Source: Acidobacteria bacterium RIFCSPLOWO2_12_FULL_68_19
GTDB lineage: Bacteria > Acidobacteriota > Vicinamibacteria > Vicinamibacterales > UBA2999
Reading direction: 5' to 3'
Length of the DNA stretch: 64,000 nucleotides
NCBI GenBank assembly: GCA_001767525.1
Contig: MELF01000048.1
Coordinates: 1 to 64,000, forward strand
Part shown: positions 1 to 7,626 of the stretch, piece after piece
How the letters are laid out: every line of letters begins with the position of its first letter
Numbering within the stretch: position 1 is the stretch's first letter
The notes under the pieces: model-generated
The model's database searches: none
Seen by the model: the letters and a program-made list of their open reading frames with translations, nothing else
Told to the model about the DNA's origin: nothing
Position numbers and translations under genes: made by a program

Positions 1-143
1 CGAGCGCTGCTGCGGTCACCAGCCGCGCTCCATTCGCTAGCCCTTCGCCGGCAGAAATAGTTGTCGTCGACCGGCAAAAGTAGTTGACGCCGCGCACAAC
101 AGACTGGCGTCGCCCGGAGGGCGATCAAGCTTCACGGCGCCGT
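1..143. other. Left-edge sequence, no gene seen
   Basis: No reading frame with a credible start, ribosome binding site or protein-like composition was found between the window edge and the HEPN-like gene. It lies inside the decayed mobile region and may hold the end of a gene outside the window. Confidence 0.4.
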
Positions 144-794
144 TCACCAGCTCTTCTGCTCTTTCTCCCATTCACGCCGTGCGGCTTCACGATCCACGTA
201 GCGGTCACGCATCCATGCAAGATAGGTAGTGATGCGATTCACGACCTCCTTGAGGTTCGCCAAGTCTAGGAAATGCTGCGTCATCTCAAGACGATTGCCT
301 TTATCGTCGTGCGAGTAACGGCAAGCCTCTCCTTTCGCCGTGCTCTCAGCCAGTTGGGTCAGGCAACGTGCAATCGATACGTCAACAGCGTCCGTCAGGT
401 CTCCAGAGGTTCGGCGCAACAGTCCGCGCACTTCCGTCCACAGTTCGACAATCTCATGGTGGTGCGGCCTACCCTTCTCGACACCGTGAAAGCGGTACAG
501 CGCGCCCAGGAGCCGCTTCAGTTCAATCTCGATAGCGTGGTGGTACGCATGGAGCACAGCCAGCACCATCGTCTCCTCGATTGAGCCTCCGACCGCGAGC
601 TCGATGCACCGATCGGCGAGTGCGTCTCCGGCACGTTTGAATCCTTCCGCGCGGTCATAGCTGGAGTCCATGTGCCGCACGAGTACGTGTCCGCGCTCGT
701 CGGCGGTCAGCCGAAAGAGATCTTCACTGCCGTCCGGCCACGCCACGCCATACTCTGCCATCGAGCGCGCAGCTTCCTCGGACTTCCTCGTCAT
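144..794 (-). CDS. HEPN-like hypothetical protein
   Basis: Function not known. The product is about 216 residues, soluble and helical, with a His-rich segment (HAYHHAIEIELKRLL) of the kind seen at the start of HEPN-like four-helix domains. A later RYSHDDKGNR segment is followed by an amphipathic helix. I do not see a clean catalytic Rx4-6H motif, so RNase activity cannot be claimed. The start at 794 (MTRKSEEAARSM) is preferred over an upstream in-frame ATG at 875 because GGCGGAG lies four bases before it. It stands alone at the edge of a region with conjugation-gene remnants and is probably cargo of that element. Confidence 0.6.
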   Translation of the reverse strand: MTRKSEEAARSMAEYGVAWPDGSEDLFRLTADERGHVLVRHMDSSYDRAEGFKRAGDALADRCIELAVGGSIEETMVLAVLHAYHHAIEIELKRLLGALYRFHGVEKGRPHHHEIVELWTEVRGLLRRTSGDLTDAVDVSIARCLTQLAESTAKGEACRYSHDDKGNRLEMTQHFLDLANLKEVVNRITTYLAWMRDRYVDREAARREWEKEQKSW

Positions 795-1203
795 GGTTCT
801 CCGCCCTGATTCTAATGACTGACGTCGCCCTGCACTGAGTGGTAATCGTAAACGCGGTATGCCACACGCCCGCACAGAGGGGACACCGCGGGACGCGCAT
901 CGGTGAGTCGGCCGTGGGCCGCATGAACGTCAGGATGATGCTGATCATCAGCGTCGACGACCTCCATTGCGGAGCATCTTAGGCCGCGAGCTTGCGCTAA
1001 CGTAAACTGGGGCGTGTTAGTAAGACGAACTTTGGGCAGGAGCACACAGAAGCGCAGCTCGGCAACGTCCTGGTGCTCATCCTTCTCACGCAGCAACTCA
1101 CCCGATGCGCGCGACTCGACTACAAAACGCGACAGAGCCAGAAGTTGCAGTCGCGCTATCGACCCTGTTGCGTGACCGCTGGTAATCCACGGTGGGGCGT
1201 ACG
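795..1203. other. Intergenic stretch without an assigned gene
   Basis: Between two outward-facing hypothetical genes. On the minus strand, frames around 815-950 contain a CPLC motif that could be part of a small zinc ribbon, but the Cys-containing parts fall in two different frames and neither frame is convincing alone. No terminator or strong promoter was recognised. Confidence 0.35.
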
Positions 1204-1608
1204 ATGCTCAACGATCGCCAAAGTGCCGTTCAAGGCTACTACGAAGGACAGTATCAAGGCGCGGAGACACAGCCTCAGCGACGGAAGGTCGTTGAAGAAT
1301 ACGTGTCGCGGTTTCCTTTCCTAGCCTTCCGGGCGGATTCTTGGTTCTACCCTATCTACCGTGCATGGCGGAGTTCGAATAACCCCAAGGACCGAGCTCT
1401 GCTCCGGGCCATGGCTCGCGGTCTGACCAGCCAGACCAGCCTGCTTGGGGGCCCGGTTGATGACGAGGCGCTTCGCCGCATCAGACTTGCACAGGCGGCT
1501 GCGGCGCTCAAGAACGCAAAGGAAAGCAGGAAGATCAATCACCTCTACAGGCTGTGGTTCGAGGGCAAATCGAGCTGCATGGGGTCGGTGGTGCCCATGT
1601 TGAGGTAG
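1204..1608 (+). CDS. Hypothetical protein, possibly 3' truncated
   Basis: Unrecognised protein of about 134 residues. It is charged in the first third (MLNDRQSAVQGYY) and Trp/Tyr/Arg-rich in the middle (WFYPIYRAW), with an Ala/Lys-rich helix near the end. No signal peptide or membrane segment is visible. The start at 1204 follows a GGGG tract seven bases upstream; an in-frame GTG lies at 1192. The last 21 codons overlap a short minus-strand gene (1545-1679) that is itself cut off. A recombination junction near 1545-1560 probably joins two unrelated pieces, so the C-terminus may not be native. Confidence 0.45.
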   Translation: MLNDRQSAVQGYYEGQYQGAETQPQRRKVVEEYVSRFPFLAFRADSWFYPIYRAWRSSNNPKDRALLRAMARGLTSQTSLLGGPVDDEALRRIRLAQAAAALKNAKESRKINHLYRLWFEGKSSCMGSVVPMLR

Positions 1609-1679
1609 TCGTAGGCTTGCGCCATGAGGCGATCGCCCTCGGCCATCCACTCCCGGACGTCTTCAAGATTGCTCTGCAT
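1545..1679 (-). pseudogene. Truncated gene following the VirB8-like gene
   Basis: A 44-codon reading frame starts at 1679, eight bases after the stop of the VirB8-like gene, with GGTGGAG four bases before its ATG. It was therefore the next gene of the same transfer operon. The product begins MQSNLEDVREWMAEGDRL, is acidic and helical, and ends abruptly in unrelated sequence. T4SS components are normally much longer, so only the N-terminus survives. Which component it was cannot be told from 44 residues. Confidence 0.5.
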
Positions 1680-1687
1680 GGCTCCAC

Positions 1688-2290
1688 CTACCGGAACGCC
1701 TGATCCACTCGGAAATAGGTCACCTGAAGCCCCAACGGGTTGACGCGGATGAACGCGTTGGGCACGACGTCGCGAAGCACGAAATCAAACTGGGCGACGT
1801 AGGTCTCACGCCTGCGCTCCTGCCTGGTGCCGAGCGCGAGGTAGTGCTTCTCGAAATCAACGGACGCCTTGTACGGCGACTTGTTCAGCTCGCCGAACGT
1901 GACGTTCTTCACCTCGATGTCCACCTCGTCGTCTGACGCGTTCGTCAGGAACGCCTCGATCACGCGGGATTGCTCGTTCTGGGCGATCGTGGCGTTCGCC
2001 AGCGCGGGGTCCAGGAAGAACAGCGAGTCCGGATAGTCGCGCTGGATGGTTGCGCGCAGCCGGCTGAAGTGCATGGCCACGAAGCGCGTGAGGAAGTAGC
2101 GCAGCTCGGCCGCCTGCGGCCGATACGTCGCCGCGTCGTAGGCGACCGCTTCCGCTCGACCCACATCGTCGATCCGGATGACCAGCGGTTTCACATTGGC
2201 GTACTTCGCCTGCGTCCGAAAGTTCAGTCCGACGAGGCCCAGGGCGAGGAGCGCGAGAAGGACGAGCGCGATCTTGAGGTACGTGTTCAT
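1688..2290 (-). CDS. VirB8/TrbF-family type IV secretion protein
   Basis: Inner-membrane component of a conjugation-type IV secretion channel. The product is about 200 residues with the family layout: a very short cytoplasmic N-terminus, one membrane helix (residues about 5-24, rich in Leu/Ala) and a periplasmic NTF2-like domain. VirB8/TrbF proteins are usually 220-240 residues, so this is near full length. The start at 2290 (MNTYLKIALVLLALL) puts the membrane helix at the N-terminus as expected. It is followed by a truncated gene at 1679. Its start codon directly abuts the 5' break of the oppositely oriented coupling-protein fragment at 2291, an arrangement not expected in an intact operon. 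Confidence 0.8.
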   Translation of the reverse strand: MNTYLKIALVLLALLALGLVGLNFRTQAKYANVKPLVIRIDDVGRAEAVAYDAATYRPQAAELRYFLTRFVAMHFSRLRATIQRDYPDSLFFLDPALANATIAQNEQSRVIEAFLTNASDDEVDIEVKNVTFGELNKSPYKASVDFEKHYLALGTRQERRRETYVAQFDFVLRDVVPNAFIRVNPLGLQVTYFRVDQAFR

Positions 2291-3520
2291 CACGAGTGCG
2301 GAGCCGTACAGTTCGCGGAGATCTACCACTACGCCATCGATGAAAGCCTGATTCAACAGGCGATCGAACGCGGAGAGCAGAAGTTTGGTGGGACAGGCGC
2401 CGGAATCCGGATCGCCGGCTTCGATTTCCACGTCACCATGGCAGACAGCGCCTGGCCGGACTGGACCGACGATCCAGAAGGCCAGTTCCTCCATGAACAC
2501 ACCCCCGAACTGGAGACGTTCCTCACCGAGCAAGGGATTGCGTTTGTCGTGGAGCGCCACGCGCGCGACGCCGCCTGGTCCGACCAGCGCGAGCAGTTCG
2601 AAGCGGTCAAACGTTGGTATAAGCACAATTGGATGCGGCTGGAACCGCGCCTGCGATCGTCCATCGTCGAGGGTATCGTGGTGTTCCTGTCGTTGTTCGA
2701 CGACAACCCGGTCGTCGCGCGGGCGTTTTGTCCGCCGAAATCGGCCTATACCCACCCACCGAAACCCGGCCAACGACACGGAACACCGCTGCCCCCGATG
2801 GAGCAGCTTTTGGAAGCCGGCAAGGTGATCGTCTTGAACTTTCCGGTGGGCCTGAATCCGGGACTCGCGCGCGCGCTCGGCGTGATGGTTAAGATGGATT
2901 TCCAACGCGCAGTGGTGTCACGCATCCCGAAGATCGCCGCTGCGCCTCGCAGACCGTGGCGGGATCTCCTGTTTGTCTGTGACGAATACCATAGCTTTGC
3001 CACCACGGGCGACACGGACCCGTCTGGCGACGAACGCACGTTCGCGCTGAGTCGGCAGGCGCGCCTGATTCCCATTGTCGCGACCCAAAGCATCAGCTCG
3101 CTGCGATCAGCCATTCAAGGCGAGGAATCGTGGCGCACCTTGCTGCAGTGTTTCCGCACGAAGATCTTCCTGGCCTCGTCCGATGAATTCACCGCCCGCA
3201 TTGCCGCGGAACTGTGCGGGCGCGCGGAGCAGCTCAAGCCGTCGTACCAGCTCACCGAAGCCGGGCAAGACGCGCGTGTCTCGCTCCTCACCGGCCGCGC
3301 GGCTGCTCATAAGTCCACCGTGACGGCCAGCAAGCACTACTCGTTTCAGGTCGACTACGTCTTCCAGCCCAAGGTCTTCAGCGAGCTGCAGAACGGCCAG
3401 GCCATCGTCCTCCCGTACGACGGCCTGAATCCGCAACCGCCGACGTACTGTTACTTGAAACCGCACTACCTCGACGTCGACACGAGCTACTTCCGCCACG
3501 TGGCCGCGGGTGCGTTGTGA
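2291..3520 (+). pseudogene. VirD4/TraG-type coupling ATPase, N-terminally truncated
   Basis: Codes for the C-terminal part of a conjugative DNA-transfer ATPase. Visible are a Walker B-like stretch (DLLFVCDEYHSF), a following TRQ/VATQS-type segment (VATQSISSL) and the C-terminal TraM-binding-like region. The N-terminal membrane anchor and Walker A P-loop are missing. Upstream of 2291 the frame only mirrors the VirB8-like gene on the other strand, and no plausible start is present at the junction. The first in-frame Met is well inside the domain. The stop overlaps the GTG of the VirB11-like gene by four bases (GTGA), showing that these two were operon partners. Confidence 0.7.
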
Positions 3521-4545
3521 GCAGCTTTGCGCGCATCCTCCCGTTCGTGAAGCCGCTCGAACATTTGCTGCTCGATCCAACGGTGACCGAAGTCATGGTC
3601 AATGCCGGCGGCCGGCGCGTATTCGTCGAGCGCGAGGGCACGCTTGAACAGGTGCCGGAGCTGGTGCTCGACGAGCGCAACCTCAAGGTTGCGATCAAGA
3701 ACATCGCGCGCACGTGTGGCGACGAAATTTCGGAGGCCCAGCCGGTCCTCGACGCGCGGCTGGAGGACGGCTCGCGCGTGGCGGCGATGTTCCCGCCGTG
3801 CTCAGTGAACGGACCGACGCTCACGATCCGCAAATTCACACGACGGTATTCGCTGCAAGATCTGCTCGACGTCCAGAGCCTCACACCGGAGCTTGCGTCG
3901 CAGCTTCAAGATGCTGTTCGAGGCCGCCGCAACATCCTGATCTCCGGTGGCACCGGCACCGGAAAGACCACGCTCCTGAACGCACTCGCCGCCACGATTC
4001 CCGACGCGGATCGCATCGTCCTGATCGAAGAGACCTCCGAGATCATGATCGACAAGCCAAACCTTGTGCGGTTCGAGGCACGACGCGCACAAACGCCCCT
4101 CGGCCAGGAGGCGCCCTTGCCGGCCATCACCATCGCGGACCTGCTCCGCGCGACGTTGCGGCATCGGCCCGACCGCATCCTCGTGGGCGAAGTGCGTGGC
4201 CCAGAAGCCTTTGACCTGCTACAGGCGCTCAACACCGGACACCTCGGCAGTATGAGCACCATCCATGCGAACTCGGCTGAGCAGGCCCTGACGCGCTTCG
4301 CGCACTGTGTCCTCACCGCTAACGTCGGGCTTCCGCATGCCAGCACGCGCGAGGCGATCGCCTTCGCGATTCACCTGGTCGCGCACATCGCGCGCGACGG
4401 GGGCCGACGTCGTGTCACGGAGGTCGTCGCGATTCGTGGCTATGACGCTCGAACCGACACGTTCGCACTAGAAACGCGGTACGCACTACCTGTCGCCGAG
4501 CGCGACGAGGTAGGTGCGTGTGTCCCGTCCGCCGGCCTTCAGTGA
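3517..4545 (+). CDS. VirB11/TrbB/CpaF-family secretion ATPase
   Basis: Cytoplasmic hexameric ATPase that powers a conjugative type IV system. The 342-residue length is normal for TrbB/VirB11. An N-terminal domain (about 1-130) is followed by the RecA-like domain with a P-loop (GGTGTGKTT), an Asp box (IVLIEETSEI), a Walker B-like region (RPDRILVGEVRG) and a His box (GHLGSMSTIHAN). The GTG start overlaps the upstream stop by four bases, implying translational coupling. It appears intact, although its neighbours are broken and no other mating-pair genes follow. Confidence 0.85.
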   Translation: MSSFARILPFVKPLEHLLLDPTVTEVMVNAGGRRVFVEREGTLEQVPELVLDERNLKVAIKNIARTCGDEISEAQPVLDARLEDGSRVAAMFPPCSVNGPTLTIRKFTRRYSLQDLLDVQSLTPELASQLQDAVRGRRNILISGGTGTGKTTLLNALAATIPDADRIVLIEETSEIMIDKPNLVRFEARRAQTPLGQEAPLPAITIADLLRATLRHRPDRILVGEVRGPEAFDLLQALNTGHLGSMSTIHANSAEQALTRFAHCVLTANVGLPHASTREAIAFAIHLVAHIARDGGRRRVTEVVAIRGYDARTDTFALETRYALPVAERDEVGACVPSAGLQ

Positions 4546-4568
4546 AGTCTCGGCCGGTGCTCGTCAGT

Positions 4569-4617
4569 GTCAACGCGCTCGGCGGGCCGCCTCGCCCCGC
4601 GGGGCTCCGGCGTTGAC
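4569..4617. repeat. Inverted repeat GTCAACGC/GCGTTGAC
   Basis: Arms at 4569-4576 and 4610-4617 are perfect complements and enclose a GC-rich segment with further self-pairing (CGGCGGGCCGCC...). It lies about 25 bases after the VirB11-like stop and could act as a weak terminator or be a recombination relic. No T-tract follows. Confidence 0.4.
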
Positions 4618-4741
4618 GCTGCCTCCGCGCCGGCTTGGGCATTGGCAATTACGGCCGGCAGGGCAGGTTGACGCCGAGGTAGTACCAGCCGGGCTCCGCT
4701 CGTGATGCGAGCCGCTGGCCAATGCGGAAGGCGCACCGAGG

Positions 4742-5041
4742 TCATCTGAGCGAAAGGCTTCGATACGCGAGCAGAAACTGACCAGGTTCAAGGAACTTGT
4801 GCATTTCGTACTTCGACGCGTAGACGAGGCGTAGTGCACGACGACTGGCACTGCTGTAGTGAGAAAGGTAATTGCGGATCTTGTACACTTCGTCGATCCG
4901 CTCTGTATGGGTCGCAGTGATACACAGAAACGGGTTGCTCTCTTCCGGTAATATCTTCTTCGAGAAACCCTTGAGTGCGCCAAAGCTTTGGAAATCTCTA
5001 TACGACGCGCCGATGATTAGCGCGTGACACAGATCCCATGC
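4742..5041 (-). pseudogene. HEPN-like protein fragment without a start
   Basis: Reading on the minus strand from about 5041 to the TGA at 4744-4742 gives a protein-like run of about 100 residues with normal composition and no start codon. It contains RNYLSH, which fits the Rx4H signature of HEPN RNases, in the context KIRNYLSHYSSASRRAL, followed by a helical C-terminus. The 5' part is missing where it meets a plus-strand gene tail at 5038. It is best read as the C-terminal half of a HEPN-type toxin or defence protein, left behind by deletion. Confidence 0.45.
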
Positions 5042-5103
5042 GCGAACGCATCCTCGAAGCGTACGCGGAGTACGAGGAGGCGGCGGAGGCGGCGACCGCC
5101 TGA
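5038..5103 (+). pseudogene. Short gene tail ahead of a terminator
   Basis: A 21-codon frame (MRERILEAYAEYEEAAEAA...) with strongly acidic, helical composition. A near-perfect intrinsic terminator follows 16 bases after the stop, so this is probably the surviving 3' end of a longer plus-strand gene. The ATG may be internal. The parent gene cannot be identified. Confidence 0.35.
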
Positions 5104-5119
5104 CGTCAGTCGTCCATCG

Positions 5120-5153
5120 ACGGGGCGCCTCGGCGCTCCGTCCCTTTTTTTTT
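5120..5153 (+). terminator. Intrinsic terminator
   Basis: Ten-base stem ACGGGGCGCC (5120-5129) pairs with GGCGCTCCGT (5132-5141), including one G-T pair. It is followed by CCC and nine T residues (5145-5153). This is the clearest rho-independent terminator in the window, placed directly after the short gene tail. Confidence 0.8.
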
Positions 5154-5295
5154 CGCCTAGAAAGGCCCTCGCATCGAGAGCGCCGGAAAAACAGGGGAGG
5201 ATGGGGTGTGGGAAGAACCTGGAAAGCCTAGCCTAACTTGACCAAATACTTGACCAGTTGACCACTCACGGCTGCCATAAATCGCCGTAAGTGGT

Positions 5296-5382
5296 TGGTG
5301 CGGAAGGGGGGACTCGAACCCCCACGGTATTGCTACCGCCAGCCCCTCAAGCTGGTGCGTCTGCCAATTCCGCCACTTCCGC
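5296..5382 (-). tRNA. tRNA-Leu (anticodon GAG)
   Basis: Class II tRNA of 87 bases including an encoded CCA. Acceptor GCGGAAG (5382-5376) pairs with CTTCCGC next to the CCA at 5298-5296. The anticodon stem CCAGC/GCTGG encloses TTGAGGG (anticodon GAG). There is a long variable arm and a T-loop TTCGAGT. The 3' end faces the decayed element, which makes it the likely integration site. Confidence 0.95.
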
Positions 5383-5988
5383 GTGAGGAAGAGAATTCAC
5401 CGAAACGTCAAGTATCAAGCCAAACAGGCTGGTTCGTGTGCCAGTATGTCCTCGTTCACAACAGCTGATCGCTGCGCCTCAGACTGGACAACACTGGACA
5501 ACAGATTCGTTGTCAAATCTCGCGACAAGTATATGACATCGCCGCCGCCGACAAACAGAAGACCCAGTCGTGGCTGACGGCATTCGGACACAGATCAGGG
5601 CAGGGAATACCATGTCCCTTTCCCTTTCGATAGAGCTTCCGTCGTCCACGCGATCAGCTCCGCCGTCAGGCGCGGCGTATCGAACGGACTTGCCGTCTGA
5701 AACACAATTCCAACACTCTCGCCCCTGGCGTCGAATGCCTCGACGTGGTTGTCGAGCTTCTTGTTATTCCCCACGATGACGCTCGTCTTTGACGATACCG
5801 AATGTCACTCCTGAACCGGGAGACCGTATCGTCATAATCCAAAGTAGCCCACTACCGACAGGGCCTCGCCAAGATCGACATGTCCGCGTCAGTCTCGATA
5901 CCGAGAGGGTCTTTGTCGGCAGGCTCGGCACATCCGCGGCGCCGGTGCCTGCGCGCGAATTCTAACCCCACGGGCGGCCTCAATCGCC
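5383..5988. other. Gene-free stretch with a gene fragment
   Basis: Upstream side of tRNA-Leu. Apart from a start-less protein-like fragment (5595-5797, minus) I see only short direct repeats (CTGGACAACA twice around 5485-5503) and no complete gene. Its lower GC and broken coding content suggest old insertion or deletion scars. Confidence 0.45.
5595..5797 (-). pseudogene. Start-less coding fragment, family uncertain
   Basis: A 66-codon open stretch, immediately preceded by an in-frame TGA and lacking any start, ends at the TGA at 5597-5595. The translation (SVIVGNNKKLDNHVEAFDA, then SPFDTPRLTAELIAW) has the composition of a real globular protein. The PFDTPRL...ELIAW run recalls segments of Fic-family proteins, but the HPFxxGNG motif is absent and that assignment is only a guess. 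Confidence 0.35.
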
Positions 5989-7428
5989 TCAGAACAAGCG
6001 AAACACCGCGGCCGCTATCAGCGTCGGCACGAGTGCGCCGAGCATCAGCCCCAGCGGAGAGACCGATCCACCGAAGAACCGGCTGAGGAGCGCCTGGCCT
6101 GCCGGATTCGGCGCGTTCGCAATGACCGTCAGGCCGCCGCCGACCACCGCGCCTTGCACGACCGCGAGCTTGAGTTCGTCGCCAAGATTCGGTACCAGGA
6201 CGGCCAGATACGTGATGAGCGCGTTGTCATTGAAGGCCGTGAGCAGCGTCGATCCGAGGAACAACGGCGCTTCAGCAAGGCTTCCCAGCACCGGCGCGAT
6301 CCACCACCCCTGCAGGCCGCCGTGAATCACCAGTCCGGCCAGGAAGAAGCCGACCAGGAGGGGCGTCTTCAACTCGATGCGGCTCTGATAGACCGCGGTC
6401 GCCCTCGCAAATCCCAAGAAGAACAAGAACCCTCCGAGAAACAGTGCGGGAAAGTGCGAGTTGAAGACGGTCCAGACGATGAAGGACACATGCGCGAACG
6501 TGACCCATACCGGCACCGGCAACAGTGCGGCGCCAGACGCGTCTTCGTCGGGCTGTTCGACATCGGCCACGGGCGCGCGCCCGGCCAGCGCCGTGAACTC
6601 CGTCCGGAACAGCAGGTAGTAGACCGCCGTGGAGATGGCAATGGCGGCAGCGGCTCGCCAGCCAAAGTGGCTCGCCATAAACAACGTGTCCCAGCCCCAG
6701 GATCGCGCCACCATCAGCACGGGAGGTGCGGCGAAATGCGTGAGCGTGCCCCCGATCGACACGTTCACGAAGAGGAGGCCCAGCGTCCCATATTTCAACT
6801 TCGCGCTGGGGAGCAAGTCGTAGAACTGGCGGGCCAACAGGAGCGCACAGATCGTCATGGCCGCCGGTTCGGTGATGAACGATCCGAACACGGGCCCAAT
6901 CGTCAGAATCGTCATCCACCATGCCGCTGGCGTCCCGCCGCCGGCATTGGCCACGCGTCGTAGTCCTGCCTCCGCGAAGACCACAATGGGTCGCGTTGAC
7001 GCCAGCGCCATGATCACCACCACGAACAGCGCTTCCGTGTAGTTGACCCTGCTGTTCAGGTAGTGGGCGGCCGTGTCCCACCCCGCGTACGCGGTCATCG
7101 CGATGGTCAGCACCACGGCCCAGAGTCCGAAGACGACTTCGACTTCCCCGAAGAAGTGCAGCAGCTCGGCGACGACACTGGGGGTCGTCGGGCGCCCCTT
7201 CGCGCGTGCGTCGTCGTCGTGTCGGTGTTGCACGCGGTGCGCCAGTGCCGTGAAGCGGGCGACCGCGAATGTGTGAAGAATGGCGAGCACGAAGATGCCG
7301 GTGGCGATCCCGTTGAACGGCTCGATCTCGACCCGTCCGATCAGATGACGGACGAGGCTGTCGCCGGCGGCCACCGGGTACTCCGTCAACGGCCGCGGCA
7401 ACTCGGCGATCGCGCCGGCGACATTCAT
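5989..7428 (-). CDS. Putative Na+/H+ antiporter (PF07399 type)
   Basis: Polytopic inner-membrane protein of 479 residues with roughly eleven or twelve hydrophobic helices, matching the length and pattern of the 'putative Na+/H+ antiporter' family. Features seen are a charged His-rich cytoplasmic loop (VQHRHDDDARAKG, about residues 66-78), a conserved-looking GSFITEPAAMTI segment and a C-terminal FNDNALITYLAVLVP segment containing polar residues inside helices. It would exchange Na+ for H+. It is divergent from the PDZ/antiporter/trehalose operon across about 200 bp, so the two units may share stress-responsive control. Activity is inferred from family membership only. Confidence 0.8.
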   Translation of the reverse strand: MNVAGAIAELPRPLTEYPVAAGDSLVRHLIGRVEIEPFNGIATGIFVLAILHTFAVARFTALAHRVQHRHDDDARAKGRPTTPSVVAELLHFFGEVEVVFGLWAVVLTIAMTAYAGWDTAAHYLNSRVNYTEALFVVVIMALASTRPIVVFAEAGLRRVANAGGGTPAAWWMTILTIGPVFGSFITEPAAMTICALLLARQFYDLLPSAKLKYGTLGLLFVNVSIGGTLTHFAAPPVLMVARSWGWDTLFMASHFGWRAAAAIAISTAVYYLLFRTEFTALAGRAPVADVEQPDEDASGAALLPVPVWVTFAHVSFIVWTVFNSHFPALFLGGFLFFLGFARATAVYQSRIELKTPLLVGFFLAGLVIHGGLQGWWIAPVLGSLAEAPLFLGSTLLTAFNDNALITYLAVLVPNLGDELKLAVVQGAVVGGGLTVIANAPNPAGQALLSRFFGGSVSPLGLMLGALVPTLIAAAVFRLF

Positions 7429-7626
7429 GATTGGCGCACGTTATCGAATGACAGCGTCCGGCGCAATGGAGCACGGCCCGGCCTCACTCGATTCCGCCTA
7501 CAATGGGCCGGTGCGGCGCCGGCGTCAGCCGCGCTGACATTCGCTGCTGCGAACTCGCTGTTAGTCGTGTCGGAGGGCCATTGACGCGCTGAACTGGGCG
7601 CGGGCGAGCGGTCTCTCGGTACTGCC

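Larger units (their letters stand above)
4546..5295. other. Decayed junk region of the mobile element
   Basis: No intact gene of ordinary size. It holds an inverted repeat (4569-4617), a HEPN-like fragment on the minus strand, the tail of a plus-strand gene with its terminator, and short TTGACC direct repeats around 5236-5265 just outside the tRNA. The composition drops in GC around 4760-5000 relative to the flanks, which fits acquired DNA. Confidence 0.5.
1545..5299. mobile_element. Degraded integrative/conjugative element remnant next to tRNA-Leu
   Basis: Type IV secretion genes (VirB8-like minus strand, VirD4/TraG-like and VirB11-like plus strand), truncated flanking frames and HEPN-like fragments are packed together. 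They end at the 3' end of a tRNA-Leu gene, a classic target of tyrosine-recombinase elements. No integrase, relaxase or complete mating-pair-formation set is visible in the window. The left boundary is not defined and may lie outside the window. The call rests on gene content and tRNA adjacency; no attachment-site duplication was identified. Confidence 0.6.
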
